A stretch of DNA of 64,000 nt. It comes from Desulfatiglans anilini DSM 4660. GTDB taxonomy: Bacteria; Desulfobacterota; DSM-4660; Desulfatiglandales; Desulfatiglandaceae. Numbering within the stretch: the first letter of the stretch is position 1; each line of letters begins with the position of its first letter. Positions 1-8,506 of this stretch are shown piece by piece. The DNA lies in assembly GCF_000422285.1 (NCBI RefSeq), contig NZ_KE383814.1:1-64000 (forward strand), written 5' to 3'. The notes below the pieces were generated by a model. It was not told where the DNA came from. It was given only the letters and a program-made list of their open reading frames with translations, and did not search any database. The position numbers were made by a program, and so were the translations under genes.

Positions 1-9
1 CAAATAGTA

Positions 10-93
10 GCCACCTTCAGGTGGCCCCCGATTTTATTTACCGCTTTGAGCGGTTCACAAATTCAAGCCTCCGGCTTTGCCGGAGGTCATGAC
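10..93. repeat. Cluster of three short hairpins at the window edge (REP-like)
   Basis: Three perfect small inverted repeats lie in a row: GCCACC/GGTGGC with a 4-nt loop (10-25), CCGC/GCGG with a 5-nt loop (41-53), and CCTCCGGC/GCCGGAGG with a TTT loop (68-86). Spaced palindromes like these are typical of REP sequences or of the end of an IS200/IS605-type element. The window begins here, so it cannot be seen whether a transposase lies to the left. Calling it the edge of a mobile element is inference. Confidence 0.45.
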
Positions 94-561
94 TGGCGAG
101 GATGTATGTTCGGGGAGGATCGTATTGCATTGAGGAAAATGAGGCGAGCGCGAAGTGCCGGGCACGGGCGGAGGGTTTTAGCGGCAAGGCCTGCGCGCGT
201 TCGGGCGGCCAAACGCGAATCTCTTCAGACTGCATTGCACAGAAGGCGGTACGGAGCGCTGAGAGGTGGACCTGTTCATTGGAATGATGGATGGGGTGTA
301 GAACTCGCACCGGTGCAGAATTTCGATTCGCACATCACCGAACTTGGTGGAGCAGGAGATGCACGGATCGCAGCGGGGGATACGCCTCATTCAGGATCTC
401 AGCGAGGTCGCTCGGAAGACAGGCGACGCCGAGATGGACAAAAAACCGGTTCCGGATCACACGTTTTGTAAAGGCGATTTCGAGGGGATCAGAAAGAGAG
501 AAATGGATCGATCCCCGGGGAAAGGCGAAGAGCCTCGGAGCGAGGCAGGCGGAGGAGTCCG
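94..561. other. No supported gene; possible decayed coding sequence
   Basis: Short open frames overlap here on both strands, but none has a convincing start with a ribosome-binding site or a recognisable motif. One plus-strand frame, about 344-561, reads as a plausible hydrophilic protein and then continues out of frame over the start of the next gene. This could be a frameshifted 5' extension of the 729-residue protein or coincidence. I see no promoter that I can support. Confidence 0.3.
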
Positions 562-2751
562 ATGGTTGCATGGAAAGCAGCGCTGGGTGTTGTCGACCGT
601 CTGCGGGAGGCTGCAGGCAGGAGCTGGTGGGGCGAGATCGGCCTGGAGGGAAGAGGACAGGAGCGTTGGTTGGGCGTCCATTACAGGGATCTCTTCGGGA
701 GCGGTCGAAAGTGGCGTGCGCGGGCGATACGGAAGAATCGTCCTGATCTCAAGGGGGCCCCGCAGACGGTCGATGTGACGCTGAGGAGCGAAGACATCTA
801 CCTGAGGGACAGGCTGCTCCATTCCATCGAGGTCCTCTATGGATCGGATAGCCGCACCATGGCCGAACAAGAACTCGGCGAGAGGCCGCTTACCTGCCGC
901 CGTGTGCGGAGGGTGGTGGATCGCATCCGCTGCAGGAAGGAGGCCTTCCAGCGGAGGTTTTTCCTCTCCGGGAAGCCGGATGACGTGGATCCGCTTCCGG
1001 GGACGTTCGACGCCCTTGTGCAGGATCTCAAGCAGGAGACGAATATCCTGCCGGAATTCTGGCAACAGGGTGGCGAGAAGACCCTCAGGTGCCTGGCGCA
1101 GAGGATCATCGAGCAGTCCGCTGAAGGCCTTTCCGAGTCCAGGCGCATCGGGGAGATCCGGGACAATATCATGGCGTTTTTCACGCAGCGGCAGATGCTC
1201 TGGGATGCAGCGGCACCGCTGCGGGAAGTCGACGACCCGATTATTCGGCAGGACCTCGACACCCTCTTCAATCAATTTTTACTCCATCCGTCTGTCTTGT
1301 TGTTGCGCCCCCAAGGTGCGCGGGGACAGGTGATGGAGACGATATGGAGAAGATACCGGCGGTTTCTGGAGTCAAACCCGATGGACGGCGGGGAACAGGT
1401 GCAGCAGGCCGGAGAATCAACATACGAAGCGAGGCGGCAATCCCTGACGCAGTTCATCTTCGGGATGCCGGAGATGCCGATGAGCTTCGAAGTGACCGGC
1501 AGCGTCAGGCACCGGAGCGAAATGGACTCCTACCGCTATCTGGACGGGGGCGTTCATTACACGATTGTTGCGCACGGGCGGACTTCCCCAGCGCCGCTCT
1601 CCCAGCCTGACTCTTCCCTGCGGGTTCTTGAGAAGCCAAGCGTTGGGACCGTGCCCCGGCAAGATTCCTCGATCACTCTGGATCAGCAGCCAGAATTGGT
1701 AAATCCTGAAGAGGAAAAAGAGCGTAAATTTCTGGAAAGCAAGGGTTTAGACAATCAGATCCCGATCCCGCAAGATCCTCTGACCGACCCGGAGCTACAG
1801 CAAAAAAAGGAACTTCCGCCGAAAGTGGATGAATCGAAATCTCTGGAACAGGCCAGACAGGAGGCCTTGAGCGAGGCCAGAGAAAAATTCCGGGAGAAAT
1901 ATTTCAGCCGGCAGAAGCCGCCGCTCGACGGTGACTACGGCCTGATAAGGATGACCGGGAGATACGTTGGTAATAAACGTGATTCCGGACTTTTCGGCGT
2001 GCAGGACAATGAAAGGGGTCGGGTCTGGCCTGCTGAATCCTTCAATGAGACCCTGAGAAATGTCATCGATACAATCATCGATAATACGGATGTTGATGCG
2101 CTCTATGATATGGGAAAAGACGGCGTGATAGAAAAATTGTCCAATTTTATGGAAGACTTGAAATGGGGAATGGATTTTTTCGAGGAAAAGCATAAATCAG
2201 AGGTAAGCAATGCGTATAGTCATATCCCGTATAACAAACCAGAAGCAGAATATGATATGTACACATATGAAATGACTAGCGATGTATATTCTCATCTTGA
2301 GACTATATGCCAAAGGTGGCTGGTGATGCCTGCGTTGGTACGGCACCGTTACATTAGTATCGGTGAACGTAGGCATATTATGAAACATATAATTGAATCA
2401 TGTTATAAATATATTCGTTCATTGCGTGGTCTTCAAAGGTCGGAAGGGCTGGTTGCCGAGGAGAGAATGTGTCAATATGTCTTCGGAAAAGAGACATTGC
2501 CCCAAAAATTCCTGTTTGATGAATCTAGACAGTTGATCGGTTATGATTGGGGATCAGAACAAAAAGGAAAGCCAATCTACAATGAAGATGAGTCGTTGAA
2601 AGACAGTGATGCTAATAGAAGAATAATCTTTAAAAAACAGGATTCTAACGAAATTGATATTGTTAGGGAAATAATTTCGGAAGATTCTGATGATGAGATT
2701 TCCGATGATGGTCTTGTGCCAGAATTGGACATTGAACAGCAAGATATATAA
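562..2751 (+). CDS. Unrecognised 729-residue hydrophilic protein
   Basis: I do not recognise the family. The ATG at 562 follows a strong ribosome-binding site (GGAGGAG, 6 nt upstream). There is no signal peptide or membrane segment. The first ~320 residues are Arg/Glu-rich and probably helical. Residues ~330-440 are a charged, low-complexity Pro/Glu/Lys linker. A second conserved-looking part follows (~450-650, rich in Asp, Tyr and Met), and the C-terminus is strongly acidic. Base composition changes sharply: the first two thirds are GC-rich like the neighbours, while from about 2190 to the stop the gene is clearly AT-rich. That suggests fusion of segments of different origin or transfer. It stands alone and is followed by a hairpin terminator. 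Large size, a linker and a variable tail also occur in toxins and effector-type proteins, but nothing here proves such a role. Confidence 0.6.
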   Translation: MVAWKAALGVVDRLREAAGRSWWGEIGLEGRGQERWLGVHYRDLFGSGRKWRARAIRKNRPDLKGAPQTVDVTLRSEDIYLRDRLLHSIEVLYGSDSRTMAEQELGERPLTCRRVRRVVDRIRCRKEAFQRRFFLSGKPDDVDPLPGTFDALVQDLKQETNILPEFWQQGGEKTLRCLAQRIIEQSAEGLSESRRIGEIRDNIMAFFTQRQMLWDAAAPLREVDDPIIRQDLDTLFNQFLLHPSVLLLRPQGARGQVMETIWRRYRRFLESNPMDGGEQVQQAGESTYEARRQSLTQFIFGMPEMPMSFEVTGSVRHRSEMDSYRYLDGGVHYTIVAHGRTSPAPLSQPDSSLRVLEKPSVGTVPRQDSSITLDQQPELVNPEEEKERKFLESKGLDNQIPIPQDPLTDPELQQKKELPPKVDESKSLEQARQEALSEAREKFREKYFSRQKPPLDGDYGLIRMTGRYVGNKRDSGLFGVQDNERGRVWPAESFNETLRNVIDTIIDNTDVDALYDMGKDGVIEKLSNFMEDLKWGMDFFEEKHKSEVSNAYSHIPYNKPEAEYDMYTYEMTSDVYSHLETICQRWLVMPALVRHRYISIGERRHIMKHIIESCYKYIRSLRGLQRSEGLVAEERMCQYVFGKETLPQKFLFDESRQLIGYDWGSEQKGKPIYNEDESLKDSDANRRIIFKKQDSNEIDIVREIISEDSDDEISDDGLVPELDIEQQDI

Positions 2752-2852
2752 GTCGAGACGGGGCGAGAATACGGATCATCCAACGGAAGGAAACTTTTTA
2801 TGTCCAGTTTTTGCTGACAGGAGATCGATGCGCCCCTCCCGCCAAGCAGGTG

Positions 2853-2889
2853 TCATGATGGCGCAACGTGCTGTTGCGCCATCATGATT
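2853..2889 (+). terminator. Stem-loop terminator after the 729-residue gene
   Basis: A perfect 15-bp stem (2853-2867 with 2873-2887) encloses a 5-nt loop and is followed by a short T run. It lies about 100 nt after the stop codon. The T tract is weak, so it may act in both directions or need Rho. Confidence 0.55.
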
Positions 2890-3021
2890 TCCTGTATTCG
2901 CCTTTTCCCCGCCTTGCTTTGACACGCTCGCCTGGGTTCCGCAGGCAAAACGCGTTTTCCGAACCGGGGATCCCCGTTGAAAGCCCTTGATTGACTAGCG
3001 CATATGTTGTACCTCATAATC

Positions 3022-3158
3022 AGTTTCTATCCGAACATGGTCTTTTTGGCCAATCTCGGCGTCAATCTGCACGTTTGCTTGTGCGGCGACCTGCAGGTCG
3101 CCTCCGCGCAATTGCTGCATTTCCTGGATATTGGAAGAACCGGGACCCGCCGCGAAGC
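3022..3158 (+). repeat. Dispersed palindromic repeat, copy A (right end missing)
   Basis: This copy keeps the left terminal sequence (a variant of GTTTCCATCCGGAAATG), the TTTTTGGCCAAT arm, the central hairpin GGCGACCTGCAGGTCGCC (about 3083-3101) within a longer stem of about 40 nt, the GATATTGG return arm, and the start of the ACCGGGACCCGCCGCGAAGC unit. The right terminal repeat is absent, so the copy is truncated just upstream of the histidine kinase gene. Other copies lie near 13.6, 17.9, 29.7, 32.8, 35.9 and 39.5 kb. Confidence 0.8.
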
Positions 3159-3254
3159 GATCGATCAGCATGCCACCCTTGTTCATCGCTGCGCCGTGGA
3201 TAAGGATCTCGTCGGTTCTGAAGCCCTTACGAGCCTATTTGGAAGATTTTTGAC

Positions 3255-5630
3255 ATGCCCCCAGATGCAGACACTATCCAACCGCCCACGGGATCCGAGG
3301 GATCCGAAGAGAAGGTACAGCACTGTCAGCATCACCATGCCGAGACCGGACAGCGTGAGCTTATCCTTTCTCTTGCGATAGAACGTCTTGACGTGCCGCT
3401 TCTAGTGATCGACGCCGAGCATCTTATCACCCACTGCAGCAAGGCGTATGAAAGGCTTGCCGGAATTCCGGCTGAAGGCATGATCGGGACGAAGGGCCAA
3501 TGGCGGACCTTTTTCCTGGAGCCCGGGCCGGTGCTGCTGGACCTCGTTGTCGACCGGGCACCGGAGGCGGAGATCATGGCGCGCTTCGGCCCGGGGTGCC
3601 GCAAGTCGCCCTTGGCGGAGGATGCCTGGGAGGCGGAGCGTTTTTTGCCGGCCCCCGACGGGGGCGGCAAATGGTTCCTGTTTACGGCGGTGCCCCTGAA
3701 GGATGAAAACGGCCGGGTCACCGGGGCCGTGGAGACCTTCAGGGAGGTGACCAAAGGCCACCGGATGCAGGACGCCCTGCGCCGGACCTCGGTCCGCCTC
3801 CAGACGCTGGTCGATTTCATCCCCTACCCGATCGGCGTGTTCACCATGGACGGGCACCCGACCTATCTCAACCCCTATTTCACGAAGGTCTTCGGGTGGA
3901 CCCTCGAAGACTTCCAGGCGGGGAGGGTCCCCTTCGTCCCGTTCGATCAGGTCCAGAGCACCCTGGAAGAGTTGAAGCGCCTTCGCCAGGACAAGATCCT
4001 GGTGCACCACGAATCCAAGCGGTTGACTAGGGACGGGCGCCTGCTGGACGTCTCCATCCGCGCGGCGGTCTATGCCGAAAGCCTGGATGATCTGGCCGGC
4101 GTCATCGCCATCTACCGTGACATCACCAAGGACAAGCGCATGGCCCGGATCCAGGAGGCCATGCTCCAGATCAGCCTCGCCCTTCCGAAGTATCCGGAGC
4201 TCCACGAGCTGCTCCATTTCATCAACACGGAGGTGAAGGACCTCGTCGAATCGGAGGGGTGCGTGGTGATTCTTCCGGACGAGGAAAAGCAAGAGCTCTA
4301 CATCACGGGGGCGGCCTACGATCAGGACGAGGCCATCCGGCGGGCCGCGGAGGTCAGGTTCCGCTACGACCAGCTCATGGCCGGGGAGGTCATCCGGACC
4401 GGCAAGCCGATGATCGTTTCGGATACTTCCCGGAACCGGGAACTCCATGAGGAGCGGGATCGCAAGCTGGGGTACAGCACCCGGAATCTGGCGCTCGTGC
4501 CCCTGGTGGGGAGAAACCGGATCAAGGGCGCCATCTGCGCCATCAACAAGCGGGACGGGGATTTCAAGCCGTCGGACATCGAACTGCTGGAGATGGTGGC
4601 CGGGACCGTCGCCGTGGTCATCGCCTACGCCCAGGTCTCTGAAAAGCTCAAGTCGGCCTACAATGAGCTCTTGAGCATGAACAAGGCGAAGGACAAGATG
4701 ATCAACCACCTCTCGCACGAACTGAGGACGCCGCTTGCGGTTCTCATGTCCACGATGACGATCGTCTCCCGGAAGCTGAAGCACCTGCCCGAGGCGGAGT
4801 GGGCGCCGACCCTGGAAAGGGCCCGCAGGAACCTCAACCGCCTGGTGGAGATCCAGCGCCAGGCGGAGGATATTCTGATGGGCGGTTCACTCCAGACCCA
4901 GGATGTCATGATGCTCCTGCTCGAAGAGTGCACCGACGAACTCGAGGCCCTGACGGCGGAGGAACTGGGGGAGGGGGTGGCCGTCCAGAAGATCCGAAGG
5001 CGCATTGACGATCTTTTCGGCCCGAAAACGAGCGAGTCCGAGAAGATCCTGCTGGATGGGTTCGTCGGGGAGCGGATCTCGTTTCTGAAGCCCCTGTTCG
5101 CCCACCGGCATGTCGACGTGAGCTTGGCGGCCGAGCCGGGGCCGGCCGTTTGGATCCCCCGGGATGTGCTCGAGAAGCTGGTCGACGGGCTTGTCCGCAA
5201 CGCCGTGGAGAACACCCCCGACGAAGGGCGGATCGACGTCCTCGTCCACCCGCGGGGAAGCGGAATGGAGCTGGTCGTCCACGACTATGGGGTCGGAATC
5301 CCGGAGGAGGCGAAGAAACGCATATTCGAAGGGTTTTTTACGACAGGCGACACCCTTTCCTACTCCTCCAAGAGACCCTACGACTTCAACGCGGGCGGCA
5401 AGGGGGCGGATCTCCTCAGGATGAAGATGTTCTCCCAACGCTATGGGTTCGAGATCCGGATGACGTCGACCCGGTGCCGTCATCTTCTCGACGGCGCCAG
5501 CGTCTGTCCGGGAGGGATATCCCTCTGTCCGTTCTGCGCCGGCCCTGAAGACTGTTACGGGTCCGGGGAGACCACCTTTTCCCTGTATTTCCCTTCCAAG
5601 GGTGACGAACAGGACATCCGGAACCTGTGA
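3255..5630 (+). CDS. PAS-PAS-GAF sensor histidine kinase with Cys-rich C-terminal insert
   Basis: Soluble-looking sensor kinase of 791 residues with no transmembrane segment or signal peptide. The order is PAS domain (~43-165), second PAS (~180-290), GAF domain (~300-460), dimerisation/phosphoacceptor domain with His488 in a SHELRTP H-box, and ATPase domain with N-box Asn649 and G1 box D677-x-G679-x-G681. After the GGKG motif, before the last strand, there is an insert with five cysteines (741, 751, 758, 761, 767). This is unusual for a kinase ATP-binding domain and suggests a metal- or redox-responsive element. The first PAS is clearly related to the second PAS of the kinase at 33158. The ATG at 3255 has a modest ribosome-binding site, and the first ~35 residues are poorly conserved-looking. 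No response regulator is adjacent, so the partner is unknown. Confidence 0.88.
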   Translation: MPPDADTIQPPTGSEGSEEKVQHCQHHHAETGQRELILSLAIERLDVPLLVIDAEHLITHCSKAYERLAGIPAEGMIGTKGQWRTFFLEPGPVLLDLVVDRAPEAEIMARFGPGCRKSPLAEDAWEAERFLPAPDGGGKWFLFTAVPLKDENGRVTGAVETFREVTKGHRMQDALRRTSVRLQTLVDFIPYPIGVFTMDGHPTYLNPYFTKVFGWTLEDFQAGRVPFVPFDQVQSTLEELKRLRQDKILVHHESKRLTRDGRLLDVSIRAAVYAESLDDLAGVIAIYRDITKDKRMARIQEAMLQISLALPKYPELHELLHFINTEVKDLVESEGCVVILPDEEKQELYITGAAYDQDEAIRRAAEVRFRYDQLMAGEVIRTGKPMIVSDTSRNRELHEERDRKLGYSTRNLALVPLVGRNRIKGAICAINKRDGDFKPSDIELLEMVAGTVAVVIAYAQVSEKLKSAYNELLSMNKAKDKMINHLSHELRTPLAVLMSTMTIVSRKLKHLPEAEWAPTLERARRNLNRLVEIQRQAEDILMGGSLQTQDVMMLLLEECTDELEALTAEELGEGVAVQKIRRRIDDLFGPKTSESEKILLDGFVGERISFLKPLFAHRHVDVSLAAEPGPAVWIPRDVLEKLVDGLVRNAVENTPDEGRIDVLVHPRGSGMELVVHDYGVGIPEEAKKRIFEGFFTTGDTLSYSSKRPYDFNAGGKGADLLRMKMFSQRYGFEIRMTSTRCRHLLDGASVCPGGISLCPFCAGPEDCYGSGETTFSLYFPSKGDEQDIRNL

Positions 5631-5647
5631 GAGACCAGGACCACGAT

Positions 5648-5693
5648 GCGCTCCCCCGGCCCGCTCCGCCGGCGGAGCGGGCCGGGGGAGCGC
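5648..5693. terminator. Perfect 46-nt GC-rich palindrome between kinase and kdnB
   Basis: Bases 5648-5670 are exactly complementary to 5671-5693: 23 bp with no loop and no mismatch, almost pure G+C. It starts 18 nt after the kinase stop. There is no T tract, so it may be a Rho-dependent or bidirectional terminator, or a cruciform. Confidence 0.6.
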
Positions 5694-5863
5694 TTGAACG
5701 CTGAGGGGCTCAGGCCTGGTGCCTGCCCGAACGCCTTTCCTCCGAAGATCTTTCCTTGATAAATCCATCGCGTTGGTTTATCTCTGGATGCTGCCGGTGT
5801 CTGGACGAAGCCGGACGGGCGCCCCAGGGGCGCCGGGCATCCCTGTACCTCGAGGAGACCGTC

Positions 5864-7030
5864 ATGAAACGTTTGATTACCATCGAAGGGGTCAAAAAGA
5901 CCCTGTTCGGCAGCGGGGCGGTAGGCAGCCTGCCGGCCGAACTGGAGGCATTGGGGGCCGCCCGCGCCATGCTGGTCATGGACCGGGCCCTCTCCGAAAT
6001 GGAGCTCGGCAGACGTGTGCAGGAGATCCTGGCGCAAGGGCCGGTCGAGGCGTTGCCCTTCTTCCGGGTCAGCCCGGAGCCCGCCCCCGAACTGGCGGAC
6101 GAGGGCGCGGAACTGGCCCGGCAGGAACAGGTGGATTGCGTCATCGGCGTGGGCGGCGGGAGCACGCTCGATGTGGCCAAGGCCATCGGGGTCCTGGCGA
6201 AGAACGAGGGGAAGGCCCTCGACTACGTGGGGCTCAACCTGGTGAAGGCCCCCGGCCTGCCGACCGTCATGGTTCCGACAACGGCCGGGACCGGCAGCGA
6301 GACGACGTTCACGGCGGTTTTCACCATGCGCGGGACCAAGACCAAAGGGGGGATCAACAGCCCCTTCCTGTATCCCGTTCTGGCGATCCTCGATCCGGAA
6401 TTGACCCTCGGGCTTCCGCCCTATCCGACCGCCTACACGGGGATGGACGCCCTGACCCATGCGATCGAATCCTACACGTCGCTCCAGTCGCATTTCGTCA
6501 CGGATGCCCTCTCCCTCGAGGCGGTCAAGATGATCGCCGGGAGCCTGCGGGGGGCCGTCTTTCAGGGGGGCAATCTTCATTATCGCATCCGGATGCTGCA
6601 GGCGAGCTATCTGGCGGGTCTCGGGTTGGCGATGAGCGGCGTGGGGGCGGTGCACGCATTGGCCTATCCGCTCGGGGCCTTTTTCGATATCCCGCACGGG
6701 ATCGCCAACGCGCTGATGCTTCCTTATGTGCTCGATTTCAACTTCCCCGGCAGCACGGAAAAGTTCGCCGCGGTGGCCGTCGCCATGGGGGCCCCGGCCA
6801 AGGGCAGGAGCGAAAGGGCCCTCGCCGCCGAGGCCGCCGAACGGGTGTGGGAGCTTTCCCAGGACATCGGCGCGCCGCTCAGGCTGCGGGACCTGGGGGT
6901 CCCGGAGGACGCCATTCCCCGGATGGCCGAGGCGGCTATGAACGTTACGCGGCCCATCCTGAACAACCCCCGGCCGATGAGTGCCGCCGCGGCTGAAAAG
7001 ATCTACCGGCGCGCGTTTGAAGGCCGTTAG
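5864..7030 (+). CDS. kdnB: Iron-containing alcohol dehydrogenase, probable Kdo 8-oxidase KdnB
   Basis: Group III (Fe-type) alcohol dehydrogenase of 388 residues. The Rossmann GGGS motif is at 97-100, and the metal ligands expected for the family are visible as Asp195, His199, His264 and His278. The ATG at 5864 follows GAGGAG; an in-frame upstream extension lacks a ribosome-binding site. The next gene on the same strand is a close match to KdnA, and in Shewanella KdnB (this same family) oxidises C8 of Kdo so that KdnA can transaminate it. The pair should make 8-amino-3,8-dideoxy-manno-octulosonate for the LPS inner core. On its own this gene could be any Fe-ADH; the specific call rests on the pairing. 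A weak sigma-70-like box pair (TTGATA, 16 nt, TTATCT) lies at 5756-5783. Confidence 0.75.
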   Translation: MKRLITIEGVKKTLFGSGAVGSLPAELEALGAARAMLVMDRALSEMELGRRVQEILAQGPVEALPFFRVSPEPAPELADEGAELARQEQVDCVIGVGGGSTLDVAKAIGVLAKNEGKALDYVGLNLVKAPGLPTVMVPTTAGTGSETTFTAVFTMRGTKTKGGINSPFLYPVLAILDPELTLGLPPYPTAYTGMDALTHAIESYTSLQSHFVTDALSLEAVKMIAGSLRGAVFQGGNLHYRIRMLQASYLAGLGLAMSGVGAVHALAYPLGAFFDIPHGIANALMLPYVLDFNFPGSTEKFAAVAVAMGAPAKGRSERALAAEAAERVWELSQDIGAPLRLRDLGVPEDAIPRMAEAAMNVTRPILNNPRPMSAAAAEKIYRRAFEGR

Positions 7031-7185
7031 TCCGAAGGACGGCCGGTTTCGGCCGCAGGGAAAAGCGGCTGTGAAACCGGAAACGAGGCGCCTTCCGAAA
7101 AGGCGCAGATATGAGGATGACCCTATGCGGGAGGCCGGAGCCTTCGCGGCCTCGGGGCTGCAAACAGGGAAAAGAGGAGGGCGCC

Positions 7186-8388
7186 ATGCCGGGTTTTGAA
7201 GTGCTGGGGGAAGAAGAGCGGAAAGAGGTCCTGGATGTCTTGTCGCGCAAGGTCCTGTTCCGCTACGAGTTCGACAAGGAGCGGCAGGGGATCTACAAGG
7301 TGGCGGAGTTCGAGAAGGCCTTCGCGGACTATTGCGGCGCCGGATGGGCCCTGGCGGTCTCCTCCGGGACGGCGGCGCTGCGGGTGGCCCTGGCGGCCCT
7401 CGGGATCGGGCCGGGGGACGAGGTGATCACCCAGGGATTCACCTTCGTGGCGACCTGGGAGGCGATCCTGGACATCGGGGCGGTCCCGGTGTTTGCCGAG
7501 ATCGACGACACCTTCTGCCTCGATCCTGGGGATGTGGCGCGCAGGATCACCCCGCGGACCAGGGCGATCGTCCCGGTGCACATGTGCGGAGGCCAGGCGC
7601 GGATCGAGGAGATCATCGCGGAGGCATGCCGCTTCGATCTGCCCGTGATCGAAGACACCGCGCAGTCCTGCGGCGGGCGGATCCGGGGAAAACACGTGGG
7701 GACTTACGGCCGCATGGGGACGTTTTCCTTCGATTCGGTCAAGACCATGACGACCGGGGAAGGCGGCATGGTGCTTTTCCAGGACGAGGAGGCCTACATC
7801 CGGGCGAGTGAATACCACGACCACGGGCATGATCACGATCCCGCCGTGGGCCGTGGACTCGAGAAACGGAATTTCATCGGGTTCAATTTCCGCATGATGG
7901 AACTGCAGGGGGCGCTCGGCCTGGCGCAGCTTCGGAAGCTCGACCGCGCGATCCTGGCCCCTCAGCGCGAGAACAAGCGGCGCATCCAGGTGGCCCTGTC
8001 CGAGATCCCGCAGGTGCAGCTGCGCTCATCCCCCGACCCCGATGGGGATATCGGTTCCTTCCTGATGTTTTCGCTTCCGACGGCCGGGCAGGCCCGATCC
8101 TTTGCCCAAGTGATGAAGGAGGCCGGGTGTCCGCCCGTCTACTGGTACGACAACACCTGGCATTATTACGGACACTGGGAGCATCTCCTGGGGGGAAAAA
8201 CGCCCTTCCGGTCGGGGTATCCCTTCAGGACGCCCGAGGGCGCGACGCGCTGCACCTATGACCCCGATGCCCTGCCGCGCACCGCGGAGCGGCTTTCGCG
8301 CTGCCTGACCATCCCGATTCAGATCCGGATGGACGACCAGATCCCGAAGATCATCGCGGCTATTGAGAAGGCCGCCAGGGTTCTTTAG
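7186..8388 (+). CDS. kdnA: 8-amino-3,8-dideoxy-manno-octulosonate transaminase KdnA
   Basis: DegT/DnrJ/EryC1 fold aminotransferase of 400 residues. The PLP-binding lysine is Lys186 in SFDSVKTMTTGEGG. Beyond the family level it carries features I know from Shewanella KdnA: the MPGFE start, SFDSVKT, the HDHGHDH loop, NFRMMELQGALGLAQLRKLD, and YWYDNTWHY near the C-terminal domain. KdnA transfers an amino group from glutamate to the 8-aldehyde of Kdo made by KdnB. The ATG at 7186 follows AGAGGAGGGC, a strong ribosome-binding site; the longer in-frame reading from 7111 has none. No kdsB-type CMP-transferase is nearby, so activation of the sugar must be encoded elsewhere. Confidence 0.83.
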   Translation: MPGFEVLGEEERKEVLDVLSRKVLFRYEFDKERQGIYKVAEFEKAFADYCGAGWALAVSSGTAALRVALAALGIGPGDEVITQGFTFVATWEAILDIGAVPVFAEIDDTFCLDPGDVARRITPRTRAIVPVHMCGGQARIEEIIAEACRFDLPVIEDTAQSCGGRIRGKHVGTYGRMGTFSFDSVKTMTTGEGGMVLFQDEEAYIRASEYHDHGHDHDPAVGRGLEKRNFIGFNFRMMELQGALGLAQLRKLDRAILAPQRENKRRIQVALSEIPQVQLRSSPDPDGDIGSFLMFSLPTAGQARSFAQVMKEAGCPPVYWYDNTWHYYGHWEHLLGGKTPFRSGYPFRTPEGATRCTYDPDALPRTAERLSRCLTIPIQIRMDDQIPKIIAAIEKAARVL

Positions 8389-8394
8389 TATCGG

Positions 8395-8436
8395 TCCGGA
8401 AATGGTGGTCCGGCACGACCTGTTTCCGGATGGAAG
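8395..8436. repeat. Collapsed copy of the dispersed palindromic repeat (ends only)
   Basis: TCCGGAAATGG at 8395 and TTTCCGGATGGAAG at about 8423-8436 match the left and right terminal sequences of the repeat at 32810-33087, but only ~17 nt lies between them. It sits between the convergent kdnA and glnD genes. It reads as an internally deleted or excised copy; the short length makes this tentative. Confidence 0.45.
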
Positions 8437-8506
8437 CACGTTAAAAAATCAGGACGATATCTGAGACGGCTTACGGCCCCGGTCCCGCCTGCGTCTGCGG
8501 GCGGCG

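Larger units (their letters stand above)
2752..3254. other. Intergenic stretch with terminator and palindromic repeat copy A
   Basis: This gap holds the hairpin at 2853-2887 and palindromic repeat copy A at about 3022-3158, both listed separately. Between and after them I see no gene or tRNA. The bases just before the kinase start (3241-3254) carry only a modest ribosome-binding site (GGAAG). Confidence 0.6.

Noticed and set aside
46-471. 141-residue frame near the left edge
   Set aside because: Starts at TTG inside the hairpin cluster, no ribosome-binding site, Arg-rich low-quality composition.
344-778. Frame overlapping the start of the 729-residue gene, taken as a possible frameshifted N-terminus
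   Set aside because: Plausible-looking only until 561; without a homologue it cannot be told from chance, so it is mentioned but not called.
5756-5863. N-terminal extension of the Fe-dehydrogenase
   Set aside because: No ribosome-binding site and no family similarity; ATG at 5864 has GAGGAG.
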